From Tieghemostelium lacteum (Eukaryota > Evosea > Eumycetozoa > Dictyosteliales > Raperosteliaceae), in NCBI GenBank assembly GCA_001606155.1, contig LODT01000051.1, positions 682,001-746,000 on the forward strand: 64,000 bases of DNA. The letters run 5' to 3'. Positions 30,922 to 43,200 of the stretch are shown piece by piece (the first letter of the stretch is position 1; every line of letters starts with the position of its first letter). The notes under the pieces were generated by a model. The model was given only the letters and a program-made list of their open reading frames with translations. It had not been told where the DNA came from and made no database searches. The position numbers and the translations under genes are program-made.

Positions 30922-32061
30922 ATGAAATATAATAGAATTTATATATTTACTTTTATTCAATTACTATCATTACTATTGTTAGTTAGAAATGTAAAATCAG
31001 ATAGTAATTGTATAATTAATGGACTTGAAGCAGATACTTGTCAATTGACAGAACAATCAAAGATATATAATTTTCAAACTACCTCTATGACAGTTATTAG
31101 TGGTACATTTGAATTGGAGGAAGGTGTATTATTGAACTTTGCAGGACCTGTAACAATAGATCAAAATGCAAAATTGAGTTTTAATTGCAACATGTTTATT
31201 GAATCTATTAGAGCATGTGTTCAAATTTATTCCAATCAGATTGTAATGTACCATACACCTTCAATTCAAGTTAGATTAGACATATCAAATTTTACAAATG
31301 GTATAAACATGAATACAATGTTTACTGATTATCCATCAAATTCAACTTATTATGCTGAAAATAATTTGACACCTGAAGATCTATATTCACCAGAACCATT
31401 ATTCTACGCTATTATTACCTCACCAAGTGGTTATAATACATCCTATTACTCCACTGAAAATAACTTGTATTTCAATACCAGTAAGTCTAATTACTCCCAC
31501 CTTTATACCAAAATTCAACAATATATACTAATCGTAAATTCTTAGAACAACTACCTATTACTAGAGCACTAGACTTAAATGTAACAACTAACTGTTACTA
31601 TATTTCAAGTCAGGTTGAAGGTTTAATTTCCAACTCTGGTATCGATCAAAAATATATTTATTACTATGTAAGTTTATAATTTGAATTTTAAACAATACCC
31701 TGGGACAAATATACTAATACTTTTATAAATAATATTATAGGTAAAAAATCAGGAAATTGGATCATACTTTTATGTTAGAGTTTATCCAAATTACAAAATT
31801 GCATCAGATCCAAATATAATTACAAATCTTATTACACCATCATTCATGTCAAAATATTGCAGTTTTAATTCACAAAACGGTAATACTCTAAAATATATGG
31901 TAAATCAAGTTACTCCATTTGGAGTTCAACCAACACCTCCACCATCACCTACACCATCTGTCATTGATGAACCTGATGACATAGTTTCCAGCTCATCCTA
32001 TCTCGAACACACAATTTTATTAACATTACTCGTATTAACTTATATAATGTTAATAAATTAA
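30922..32061 (+). CDS. Secreted, probably GPI-anchored surface protein
   Basis: Exons: 30922-31480, 31546-31667, 31741-32061 (introns of 65 and 73 bp, donors GTAAGT), 333 residues. A signal peptide (IYIFTFIQLLSLLLLVRNVKS) is followed by a beta-rich ectodomain with many N-glycosylation sequons (NFT, NST, NTS, NVT) and several Cys. A Pro/Thr stalk (PTPPPSPTPS), then small Ser residues and a hydrophobic C terminus without a basic tail (HTILLTLLVLTYIMLIN) are typical of a GPI signal. Dictyostelids have many such adhesion or tiger-like surface proteins, but no IPT/TIG fold is clear. Intron phases were checked: all three exons join in frame. Confidence 0.78.
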
Positions 32062-32154
32062 CATAAACTATTAGTTTCTATATAGTACTAAGCTTTGTAA
32101 TGGTGTTATTTTATCATACAGTAAATATGGTTTTAAATTAAAGTGTATTTATTT

Positions 32155-32708
32155 TTAAGTGGCCTTGAGTAGCTTTCTTAAATTTTCATCAGGTTGATTT
32201 GAAGATTGGTTTGACAAAACAGTGGGTGGTAAAAATTCTTTTGAAAATGATCTTTTTTGTGGAAGAATATTACCATTATTATTATTGTTACTATTGGTAT
32301 TAATACCTGGTAGTGTAGTATCAAAATAATTTGAGCTACCACTGCTTGGAGATTGCATTCTTCCCAAAGAAAACTTTCTTTCATAACCAAAATCACTTGG
32401 AAAGTTATTAAAAAGTTCATAATCTGGGAACATGTTCATTGTGGTACTGTCTTTTCTGCTTATATCAAAAAGAATACTATTCTTTCGGAAAGGATCCAAA
32501 CTATTCTTTCTGTCAAATGATGACAAACTACTTTGTGGTCTATCATTTTGTGTCATTAATCCGTCTAATGGCTCAAATCCATATAATCCAGAATATGGTG
32601 TATTGATAATTGGTAAAGTAGAGGCTATCGATGGAATAGGTGGTAATGATGTAGTTTGTGTTGTAGTTGTTGTAGTACTTGTATTACTATTATTATTACT
32701 ATTATTAC

Positions 32709-32784
<76 letters not shown>

Positions 32785-34341
32785 TGTTATCTCTACATTA
32801 TTATTAGTATTATTTTTGTTAGAAATTGAGTTACTATTTTTAATATTTTCTCCACTGGCATTATTTGCAGATATTGACAATGGTGATGAATTAGTACCAG
32901 ATGGTGTTGATTGAATACTTGTACTTGGTGAATTATCTTCTTGCTCAGTGTGAGAGGTACTAATAGAATATTCTGGTAATTTTAATGTTGTTGGTTGCAT
33001 AATATATGGTATTTGTATTGGTATATCTGCTGTTTGATAGACTGATTTTTTCTTGTCTTTACTATTAGTATTATTATTATTAGTTGTTGTTGTGGATGTT
33101 GTTGTAGTGGTTGTTGTAGTTGGTGTATTATAATTAGTGGTTGTTGTTGATGTTGGAGTGTTATTATTTACATTATTATTCAAATTACCATTACTATTTT
33201 GATGAGTAATGGTAATAGGTGGACTTGGTTTTGAACTAGTTTTTTTGACTTTTTCTTTGATTTCTTTTGGTTTTGGTTCTTTTTTGGCTTTTGGCTTTGA
33301 TTGTTTTCCATTTGCAGAGGACTTTGCTGGTACCTCTGGTGATGTATCTTTTGTATTAGAATTATTATTGATATTATTATTGTTATTATTATTGTTATTA
33401 TTATTGTTATTATTATTGTTATTATTATTATTACTAATTTCTGGTATTGATTGGGGTTGCGGTAATATTTGGTTAGTATTTTGTTGAGGTTGAGAATGAG
33501 GTGTAGGTGGTTGAGCTAAAGGCTGTGGAGAAGAATTACAGTATGATGGAATATTTGGTGTGTACAAAATGGTTGAAAAATTAGATTGTAATATATTTTC
33601 TTTGCTGGAAGTTACAAGTGTCTTTGGATGATAATTAAATAATGTCTGATAAAAATTTGATGCAATTTTCTTGAGATTCGATAGTCCACCACCTGGTGGA
33701 TATTCACTGTCATTATCTGTACCTGATCCAGTACTACTACTCGATGATGGTGTAGAGGATGTAGGTGTTGGTGGTGTTGGTGTTGCTTTTAATTCAACAT
33801 TATTATTAAAATACATTTGGTTTGGTTTAATCCCATTTTGTTGTTGTTGTTGATTTGCTTGTAAATTAGGTGATGGAATACTATTACTACTATTTATTGG
33901 TAGACTATTAGTATTAATGGGACTTTGAGGTGGTGGTGGTGGTGCAAAGTATAAAGATGGATGAACATAGGGTGGATAATTTTGTTGGTTCATCAGGTAA
34001 TAAGAGTATTGCGGTGGGATCAATTGTGGTTGCATTGTATTAGCAGATGGTGGAGTAGTAGGGTTCTGTAATTTTTGTTGTTGTTGCTGCTGTTGTTGTT
34101 GTTGTTGTTGCCAAGAGGCTATATTTTGATATTGCATCATGTATTGTTGTTCTGGTGTTGCCCAAATGATATTTTGTAATACTGGCGATGTATGAGGTGA
34201 GGATGTACTCAAATTAGTACCTAAAGCTGCTATAGGTATAGGTGTAGGATGATCTTGATATTTTAATAATGGTGGTTGTTGTTGTTGTTGCTGCTTTTGT
34301 AAATCTGTAACATTCTGGTGTCCTAATAAAATGTTGGACAT
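32155..34341 (-). CDS. Asn/Gln/Ser/Thr-rich orphan protein
   Basis: Single exon, 728 residues. Most of it is low complexity: Gln runs near the N terminus, Thr/Asn tracts, and a poly-Asn run of over 20 residues. Non-repetitive islands are the N terminus (MSNILLGHQNVTDL), a Lys-rich patch (KPKAKKEPKPKEIKEKVKK) and the C-terminal 150 residues. That end has a run of phosphorylation-like motifs (FDRKNSLDPFRKNSILFDISRKDS, ERKFSLGRMQS, KRSFSKEFLPP). These RxxS/RKxS sites suggest regulation by a basophilic kinase. No known domain is seen. Such proteins in dictyostelids are often regulators, but this is not shown here. Confidence 0.65.
32684..32784. repeat. ATT triplet microsatellite (poly-Asn)
   Basis: Nearly uninterrupted ATT repeats on the plus strand encoding poly-Asn on the minus strand. 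A second, shorter ATT/GTT tract in the same gene lies at about 33361-33432. Both are likely length-variable between strains. Confidence 0.9.
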
Positions 34342-35280
34342 GAAACAAATAAATGTTTGAATCTAACTAGTTCTAGGTGATAAGCAAGATAGGTGAAAGA
34401 AGGTGTGTGTACAAATGGGTAAAACTAATATATAAATTTAATTAATTTAAAATTATACAATATAAAAATGAATTAATTTAAATATTTGTATAGTAGTTAT
34501 TTATTCTTTAGGAAAAGAAAAGTTTAATTGACTTTCAATATACTGGGGGTTTACTATTTTTATCTATTTTATATTTAGTATCTATAATAATAAAAAGAAC
34601 TAGTCCTAAAAAAATTTTTAGTTTAAAAAAAAAAATTTGTTGTTTTGAAATTTATTTATTCAATTTTGAATTAAAACAATACTAAAGTGTATCGACTCGA
34701 TAGTGAATGAGTGAAAAAGATTTGAACTAATCCCTCTGTGCACACACTGTACATAGTGATAAATTTTTTTTTAAAAAAAAAAAAAACTCTTTGTGTGTTT
34801 GTATCAGCTAATAAGGGTACAACCTTTTTTATTTAATATTTTATGTATTTCAGAAAATTGTATTATATTAACAAGTTAATCTGTTGATATAAAAAAAAAA
34901 AAAAAAAAGTATTCAAAAAGAGTCTGATGAGTGTATTTTAAATGTGTTTAATTATAACAGTTATGTCATAATACTATATCAAATAATTGGATTTAATTTG
35001 TTAATTGGATGTATAGTTTTTTTTCATTTGGTGAATAGTAAATAGAATTTTTTTATAATTTTTTTTGTGGAGAAATTATTAGACTTTCCAGATAGGGTAT
35101 TCATCAGTGTATTTTAATTAATAATGAGAATATGGCAAATATATAATTTATTTTTATAAATTATATTGGAAATTAACCTATTGATTGAAGTGCATATCTG
35201 AGGTGGTTCAGAAATTGAATTATTCTATTTTTTTTTATTTTTTTTTTGAGCAAATTTTTTCATATCTAGTTAGAGATAAA
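34342..35280. other. Divergent intergenic region
   Basis: 0.94 kb between the divergent orphan and AP-1 mu genes, strongly AT-rich with A18- and T-runs. A mixed stretch near 34681-34765 (AGTGTATCGACTCGATAGTG ... GTACATAGTGATAA) includes the palindrome TATCGACTCGATA. No Sm site, box C/D order or tRNA was recognised. Confidence 0.4.
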
Positions 35281-36922
35281 ATGGCAGCATCAGCAATTTT
35301 CTTATTGGATTCAAAAGGAAAAGTTTTGATCTCACGTAACTATCGTGGAGATGTACCCATGAGTGTAGCTTCAAAATTTGTTAATAAGATTCTAGAAGAA
35401 GAGGATTTAAATTTGAAACCAATCATTCAAGAGGATGGTGTATCATATATCTATGTGAAATATAATAATCTCTATTGTATGTATATACCTAGATATAATT
35501 GAATAGATGATATCTATCTAAGATATATGAAAAATCAATTGATGGAGTTTAGAATGTAAGTGACTGATTTCTAATATATCTAAATGATTCCACATAGTAT
35601 TGGCAACTACAGAAAGAAACGCAAATGCAGCTACTATACTACTATTTTTATACAAAATGATTGAGGTTTTTAATGAATACTTTAAAGAATTGGAAGAGGA
35701 ATCTATAAGAGATAATTTTGTAGTAATCTATGAATTAATGGACGAAATGATGGATTTTGGTTACCCACAATCAACAGAACCAAAGATTCTTCAAGAGTAA
35801 GAAATTCAATTACAGGCAGTTACATTATACAAAAGAATGATTATTTTTAACACAACAGTCATTTTCATTATGATTATAGATATATTACACAAGAGGGTTA
35901 TAAATTGGATAAAGTTAAACCAACTATACCAGTAGCACTTACAGGTGCAGTTTCATGGAGAAGTGAAGGTATTAAATATAATAAGAACGAAGTATTTTTA
36001 GATGTAGTTGAAAGTATCAATCTATTAGTTTCATCAAATGGCACTGTTTTGAGATCTGAAATTGTAGGTGCTGTCAAAATGAAATCAAAACTATCAGGTA
36101 TGCCTGAACTTAGATTAGGTCTAAATGATAAGATACTATTTGAAAACAGTGTTAAAAGTAGGTGTTGTAGAATACTATAGAGAAGATGACTATCATCTAA
36201 CACCCTTTTTTTTTAATAATAACATAGCTGGTGCACCAAAAGGTAAAGGTGTTGAATTAGAAGACGTTAAATTCCATCAATGTGTTAGATTATCTAAATT
36301 TGAAAATGATAGAACTATCTCATTTATTCCACCAGATGGTGAATTTGAATTAATGTCATATAGACTTAACACAACTGTAAAACCTTTAATTTGGATTGAA
36401 TGTATTTCAGACTCACACGCACATTCTCGTGTTGAATATATGGTTAAAGTAAGAGAGAGAGAGAGATTTAGAGATAACTTTGAATTTTTAAGAAATTTCT
36501 AACCTTACATCTCACTCTACTACTACTAAATATAGGCAAAATCACAATTTAAAGGTAAATCAATTGCAAATAATGTAGAGATTATTGTACCAGTACCATC
36601 TGATGCAGATACACCAAAATTCAGATGTACAGTTGGTACCTGTAGATATGCACCAGAAAAGGATGCAATCATTTGGACAATTAAACAGTTCCCTGGTGGT
36701 GGTAAAGAGTTTTTAATGAGAGCACATTTTGGTTTACCATCCATCTCTGATGAGAGACCTGCTGTTAAACCACCCATTATGGTTAAATTTGAAATTCCAT
36801 ACTACACAGTTTCTGGTATTCAAGTTAGATATCTTAAAATTATCGAAAAGAGTGGTTATCAAGCTCTACCATGGGTACGTTATGTTTGTTTGAGTGGTGA
36901 TTATCAATTTAGAACTGCTTAA
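35281..36922 (+). CDS. apm1: AP-1 clathrin adaptor, mu subunit
   Basis: Five exons: 35281-35476, 35598-35796, 35880-36157, 36228-36448, 36536-36922, joining in frame to 426 residues. The N-terminal longin-like domain begins [24 protein letters not shown]. The linker has [19 protein letters not shown]. The C-terminal MHD runs from [21 protein letters not shown] to [42 protein letters not shown] and [24 protein letters not shown] identify AP-1 mu rather than AP-2 or AP-3 mu. Known role: selects YxxPhi cargo for clathrin transport between the trans-Golgi and endosomes or contractile vacuole. The length is that of mu1 in other eukaryotes. Intron 3 uses donor GTAGGT; the rest are GTATGT or GTAAGA. 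Confidence 0.96.
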
Positions 36923-37804
36923 TGATCTGCCAACAACAACAATAATAACAACAATAATTATATCAAAACACCTCATCAATATCTTTTACAACACCACCTC
37001 ATTATAATAATCTATAACAAGAAATCAAAAAAAAAAACAAAACAATATTAATACCCCAATACTAAGCAAATTTTTTTTACACCCCCTCTCTCTTCACACT
37101 CACCTCACTGTTATAACCTTCATCACTACACTACCAAATCTATTATTCTCTTACCCATTTTTTTTATTTTTGCTCCGATATGGTATCCACTATCTACTAA
37201 ACGTATTATGATGTTGATAACAATCATATTAACAAGAAATCAACTTTTATAAAAAGGAAAAAGAAAAACAAAACATCACCCCCTCCCACCACCCACCCCA
37301 TTTTTTTTGTTTGTGATGATAACAAAATAATATCTATTTTATTGTTAATTAATACTTTTAAAACAACAGTTGGATGCCATATATATATACACACCTAAAC
37401 AAAAATAAAGATCAATGTTGATAAAAATCTCTAAATTACAATCAAATACAACATGTATATCTAGTAGTGATTTTAAATACAAATAAATGTTGGTCAAAAA
37501 TAGATATAGAAAATTAATATTATAAATCTCAAACCTCCTATACCGATTTAATATTTCCAAGACTATGTGCAACTTTAAAAAAAAAAACCAGTATAATTAT
37601 AGATATTATCATTTCAAACATTGTGTTGTTGAAATTTAAATTTAACTGAAGCATTACTATACATGACTTTCTTACCTGATTACAAGTTTTTAATTAAAAT
37701 TATTTAAATTGAATTATATTTAATTAACTATATAGTATTCAACAAGAACATATTGAACTCTATATAAAAGTATTATATATAAAATATAATACATCTTTAG
37801 AAAA
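36923..37804. other. Intergenic, no clear gene
   Basis: 3' flank of apm1 rich in C-runs and A-runs (CACCCCCTCTCTC, CCCCCTCCCACCACCCACCCC near 37280), then AT-rich DNA before the peroxidase gene. A minus-strand 75-codon frame at 37345-37572 is AT-run translation and is not accepted. Confidence 0.45.
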
Positions 37805-39800
37805 ATGAAATCAATATTTTATAAAATATTGTTAATACTATTAGTTACCTTACAATTCTCCTATGGAATTGGTTTGTATATTACTCTAATCTGATCTATT
37901 GATTGGTAGAATTTACCAGTCAAAAGATTGAACTCAAAGTTACTTGACAATTTTAATTCAGTGATAGTCTTGAAATTAATGAATATTTAATCAAAAATCA
38001 TTCTTAAAATTGTGAAATAACTTTGAGGATCTAGATTTATATTATTAATTTATATTAATTAATTTAAATTTATATCTTTTAATTTAGAATGGAGATCTTT
38101 TAATGGTGAGGGTAATAATTTAGTAAATCCAAAATATGGTGTACTTGGTATCCCTTATCAGAGATTAGCTAAACAACGTTGGCCCATGAGCCCTAATACT
38201 ACTACTGGTGGTGGCCAAGATCTTCCAAATGTAAGAATGATTTCCAATAATCTCTGTCAACAAAATCAAACATTTCCATCATCAAGAAGAATAGCTTATG
38301 TATTTAATCTTTTTGGTCAAGTAATATATCAATTTTTAATTTTTAATTTTAAACTTTAAGGATATTAACATATTTAAACAATAGTTTATTACACATAGTA
38401 TGACACAGAATTCTAATAATCAACAACAGAGATATGGAATTAAGATTCCAAAATGTGACACATCTTTTGACCCAAATTGTACTGGAAATGTTACTATGGG
38501 TTTCTCAAGAAGTAAAATAGTAGAGGTTGATTGCTCAATTTCTGATAAATATATAAGAGAACAAGATGGAAAGTGTTACGAACATGTAAATACTCTTAGT
38601 TCATATATTGATGGAAATGTTGTTTATGGATCATCAAAAAATACCAGTGATAAATTAAGATTGTTTGAATGTGGTTTAATGAATTCTTCATCTACACAGT
38701 TTGGTGAATTTCCCCCAAAAGGTATTTCAGGAGTTATAATGTTTAACGATGCTAAAATTGTACCAGATTCTGAATTGTTCAGTTGCGGTGAATCTAGAGC
38801 TAATGAAAATATTGGTCTGACATCACTACATACACTATTCTTACGTGAACATAACAGACAAGCACGTATATTTAAATGGAAAAATCCCGATTGGTCAGAT
38901 GAGGATTTATTCCAACACTCTAGATCATGTGTAATTGGTCAGATTCAAAAGATACTAAATGAAGAATATCTTCCTATTCTTCTTGGAAGAAGTTGGGGTG
39001 GTTATACTGGGTACAGTTGTAATGTTGATAGTAGTTTATATACTGAATTCAATACAGCTGCTTTTAGATTCCCACATTCAGAGGTACCCGATCATCTAAG
39101 TTATCTAGATGAAAATGGAACTGAAATTGACAGAATATCAGTTAGAAATATGTTTACAAATCCACCAGCTTTAGTTAAATATGGAGTTGAGGCTGTTTAT
39201 CGTGGTATCATTTATGCAATTGAAGAAGAAATTGATACTCATATTGTAAGTGATATTAGAAATTTCCTATTTGGAAAACCAGGTCAAGGTGGACTTGATC
39301 TATTTGCTTTAGATCTAAATAGAAATCGTGAGAATGCCATTGCTTCTTATAACGCAATGAGAAGAGAATTGGGACTTAGACCAGCTAGACAATGGTCTGA
39401 TATCAGTAGCAAAGAAGAAGTTCAAAAGAAACTTTCAAGTATCTATTCTGATATTAATCAGGTTGAAGTACTCATAGGTGCCATGTCAGAAGACAAATAC
39501 AGAGACTCTCTTCTCGGTGAAACATTCTACAATATAGTTTACCAACAATTCTATAGAACTAAAAAAGGTGATAGATTCTGGTATGAAGTTCCTCAAATGA
39601 GAGAACTAAATGAAAAATGTGAATTAACAACATTTTCAAAATTATTCAAAAGAAATACACATAATATTGGACCATTACCTAAAAAGGTATTTGTAGTGCC
39701 AAAGAAAACACCAAGAGAAAAATTGAAAAAATCAAATGAAACCTATGATTTTACTCAAACTGATGTTGAAGATAGTGACTACAGTGAATACGATATATAA
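37805..39800 (+). CDS. Secreted animal-type haem peroxidase
   Basis: Exons: 37805-37871, 38088-38320, 38385-39800 (introns 216 and 64 bp), 571 residues. A signal peptide (FYKILLILLVTLQFSYG) precedes a peroxinectin/myeloperoxidase-type domain: EWRSFNGEGNNLVNPKYG, FGQFITHSMTQ (distal His), SSYIDGNVVYGSS, LTSLHTLFLREHNRQA (catalytic Arg), TAAFRFPHSEVPD (proximal His), GLDLFALDLNRNREN. Distal and proximal His and Arg are kept. The usual Asp-His-Asp of the distal helix reads Thr-His-Ser, so the haem-ester Asp and the calcium-ligand Asp are both absent, a pattern closer to cyclooxygenases (THQ). The motif is split from FGQ by intron 2, and I saw no other acceptor. Dictyostelid peroxidases of this kind are secreted and thought to be defensive. 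Confidence 0.88.
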
Positions 39801-39879
39801 ATAATAATAATAAAAACTTTTAAATATTTATGTAATCTAAATAATTTAAATATTGTATATTTCTTTATATTTAATAGTG

Positions 39880-40038
39880 ATTGTGGAACTGCGACTTGCA
39901 CAAATTCCACTCTACCATAAATTAGATTTTTCACTCCATTTCCGGCAGTGACAATAAGATCAAATCATGTGCAAGGATCTGAAACCTTATTGTATTATTG
40001 GCCTTGTTGATCACCAATAATCAAAATCAGGTAAGTAT
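39880..40038 (-). ncRNA. U1 spliceosomal snRNA
   Basis: Read on the minus strand from 40038: 5' end ATACTTACCTG (pairs with 5' splice sites). Stem-loop I is ATTGG ... CCAAT with loop GATCAACAAGG (U1-70K site). Stem-loop II is CAATAAG ... CTTATTG with loop CTTGCACATG (U1A-type). Stem-loop III is CACTGCC GGAAA TGGAGTG. The Sm site is AATTTATGG, and the 3' stem-loop is GTGGAA ... TTCCAC. Order and spacing are those of U1. Length is about 159 nt, close to the 164 nt of human U1. Its 5' end complements the GTAAGT/GTATGT donors seen in neighbouring genes. The 3' end is estimated from the last stem. Confidence 0.9.
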
Positions 40039-40092
40039 GAATTAATAAACTCTAGGTCTAATTCTTTTGACTATTAGTTAATACCCTTGGAT

Positions 40093-40101
40093 TTATGGGA
40101 A
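40093..40101 (-). promoter_or_regulatory. DUSE-like element upstream of U1
   Basis: TTCCCATAA on the minus strand, starting 63 bp before the U1 5' end. This position and core sequence (CCCAYAA) fit the Dictyostelium upstream sequence element described for small-RNA genes. The same nine bases occur before the snoRNA candidate at 22312-22320. Confidence 0.7.
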
Positions 40102-40246
40102 CTAGATTCAATGTTTTGTTTGTTGAAATTTACATGAAAGAAAAAAAATTGGTGTAATAAAAAAAGAAGATAAGAAATTTAATATGGGTCTGATGACAAA
40201 TAATAAATTATTTGTAATCGTGGTTTCTAAATGAGTTTATTATAAT

Positions 40247-43200
40247 TTAGATATTACCGTATTGATTTTTATCAAAACTATCAAAATCGTTGAGATCCAT
40301 TGTATAGTTGGTTCTGTAATTGTGGAAATTAAAGTGTGCTCTTGAAAGACCAGATGTAGCAAGAGGAACTAGTTTCACTACTGGTCCATAGTAATCGTCT
40401 CTCATATTTGCGTTATAGATGTATTGGCTAGGTGTTGAGAACTGGCTCATAATTGGAGTAGTGGATGTTACAGAATGATAAACAGCAACATCAGTTTTCC
40501 AAGTTGTTGTAGCATTAAATTTCATAGCCCAAACTAATCTAGTAGCACTTGAGAATAAAATTTCGTCTTTAATATTAATGTCATATAAAGTTCTACCCCT
40601 AACTGGAGTATTTTGACCAATTATTGAACCCCATTGATGGAATTCATTGTCTTCACCTCTGGCGACATAGTCTTTTGTAGCCCATTTATCGAGATAGCTC
40701 ACACCTAAGATATCCGTGGTTCTACCATTTCCTTTACTATCTATACAGCAATTTAATCTATCTTTAAAAGAATTCTTATACCAGCAAATATTACCAAAAG
40801 ATGAGGAACCCATGCATTCTCCAAATTCCTTAGAAATTAAACTTACTGTTGGATTAAAGTTATACTGTCTTTGTTTGTAGTAGATTAATTTATAACTATT
40901 AGATATAATAACATCACCACGATAGTTTAAGAAAACAGCTTGAGAATTCTTCCATGATATTAATTGAATAGGTAGCTCTTTAACTTGAGTTGATTGAATA
41001 TTTTCAATGATAAATGTAGGTTGTTCAGTTGCCATATTAAAGAAATCTGGAGCTGTGAAATGGAATACAAATGGAGAGTTTGGTCTAACTTGCTCTAAAA
41101 AGTCAAATTTATAACCTAATGGCTGATAGGTGGTTCCTGTCCATATATTACTGAAATCATTTCTGGTGGTGTAGTTGTTACGATTGGATTGGACGGAAAG
41201 GGGGATCATTTTTTGACTGTAGTATTGTGGGTTGGTATCATCGTTTGTCCATTGGATTTTAGCTCCACTGTTTAGAGTCCATTCAAATGGAATTAGATAT
41301 TTCAATTGTTGACTTTCAATATCATTGGTTATTGGATTCTTAAACTTGTAGTTGATAGTGAGTAATGGGAGTACCTGGAGATTGAAGCTGTCAGCAAAAT
41401 CAATAATAAGGGAGTAGACATTGTTATCTGGATTGAATTCTTCAGTTCTGACATTTCTTTCATAGTACATGGTTTCGGCATCTACCCAGAGTTTTTTCAA
41501 TTTGGTTTGGGTACCTTTAACTAACCATTCGTCATTGAGAATATCACGAATAGGGAAGAGTTCATAGGAGATTGGAATTGGGATGAGATCAACTGAACTG
41601 GACCATTTTTCGAAGGAATTGGTTTCATAGGCTTTAGTTGGACCGTAGCTACCTAGTGCACCACCATAAGTGATAACAGTAGTTCTATTTGATTCACTTT
41701 CCATCTCTTGATGTTTAGATGAATCTACAGAGGTATCAATGGTACTACTATAAGATGCAGAAGCTCTAAAGACTGGTGTACTAACAGAAGCACTAAAAGA
41801 TCTACTAGAAGACTCTTTCCATGAATCTTTAGACTCCTCAGATGAGGTGTCAACTTGAGCTGTTGTAACTTGTTTAAGTTTACCTCCGAGTACAGCTCTC
41901 TTGTAAAAGTGGGTACCATATTTGAGGACAATCTTGTACATTTGATTGACATTTTTAACCTTAGACAACTCTTGCAAGAAAAGTGGATGGAAGGAATATT
42001 TATCATCCATTTCAACAACACTAGTTGAACACTCTAAAGTGGTAGTTATAAATGTAGAGCTTCCACTCTTACTGAGACTACTGGCTTTAGAAACACTCTT
42101 TTCTTGAGTGAATGCAACTTTAGCTTCAACTTGAACAATTGGGATACCACCACCAGCTGAAAATGAGTATTCTTGTCTGGAGTTATCGTACATTTCTTTG
42201 GCCATTTCGGTAGTGGATGATGTGAAACTTGTATTGGTTGAGAACTTGCAAACTGGTAATGGTTTACCCATGAGTTCTCTTGGAATATCATAGACTCTTC
42301 CACGATAGACATCCTCAATTAGAGTATTTCCAGTGGATTCGCAATAGGAGAAGTAGAAAATTGGAGCTTTACCTTCATTACCACTGATAATGTCAACACC
42401 ATATGACATGTGTTCGGAACCTGGTAGATGCCAGATGAATTGATTGGATACCAAACTACCCAACATATCATTACCAGTGTAAAAGAAACCTGGAGACAAA
42501 TGGTTCTTTGGTACAATACGAGATGGACATACTTTAGTAAGGAGACTGTAACAATTGGAGAAATCTAAATTTGGATCAGTTTGAGTGCAAATGTCGACTG
42601 GGTTGCCATTGAGTACTGTAGATTGTTCTCTATCAGATGGACAAGTTTCCTCTTCTTCTGGATCATAGATACCGTCACCACAAACACCTTGACTGTAAAA
42701 GAATGGGTATACATTCTTTTTGGTTTCAGAGTCTTTGAAAGAGATGGACAATGAACGTACTTTTGAAGTTTCAAAAGACAATAATTCACCATGGAATTTG
42801 TGAATCTTACCACTTTCAAGATAAACTAAATCGGTAGAGTTAATAACTGGTTGTTGGTAATAAGAGTTTACAACAGTTATTGAGTCAATAGTTAATTTGA
42901 TACCAATGTTGTTACCATAGACACCGACACTAAAGTAACCAGTGTGTGGGACTTTGATGTAACTTGTCATTACACCTTTTACAATAGTGTTATCTTGAGT
43001 GTGAGAGTCCATGAAATTGTCAATGTTACCATTGGTGGTGGAGTTGTATACCAATTGTAGATTAGTCATAGAAGTACCAATATAAGATTTCAAATAGATT
43101 CCAGAGAAATAACAGCTTTTACAGTCATTTGGGTTATTTAGACAGTTTTCATAGATTGGGTTACAAACACCATCAACAATAATCTTATTGGGATTTGGAC

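Noticed and set aside
32432-32914. Plus-strand frame with a long Leu run
   Set aside because: It is the antisense of the poly-Asn tract of the minus-strand gene.
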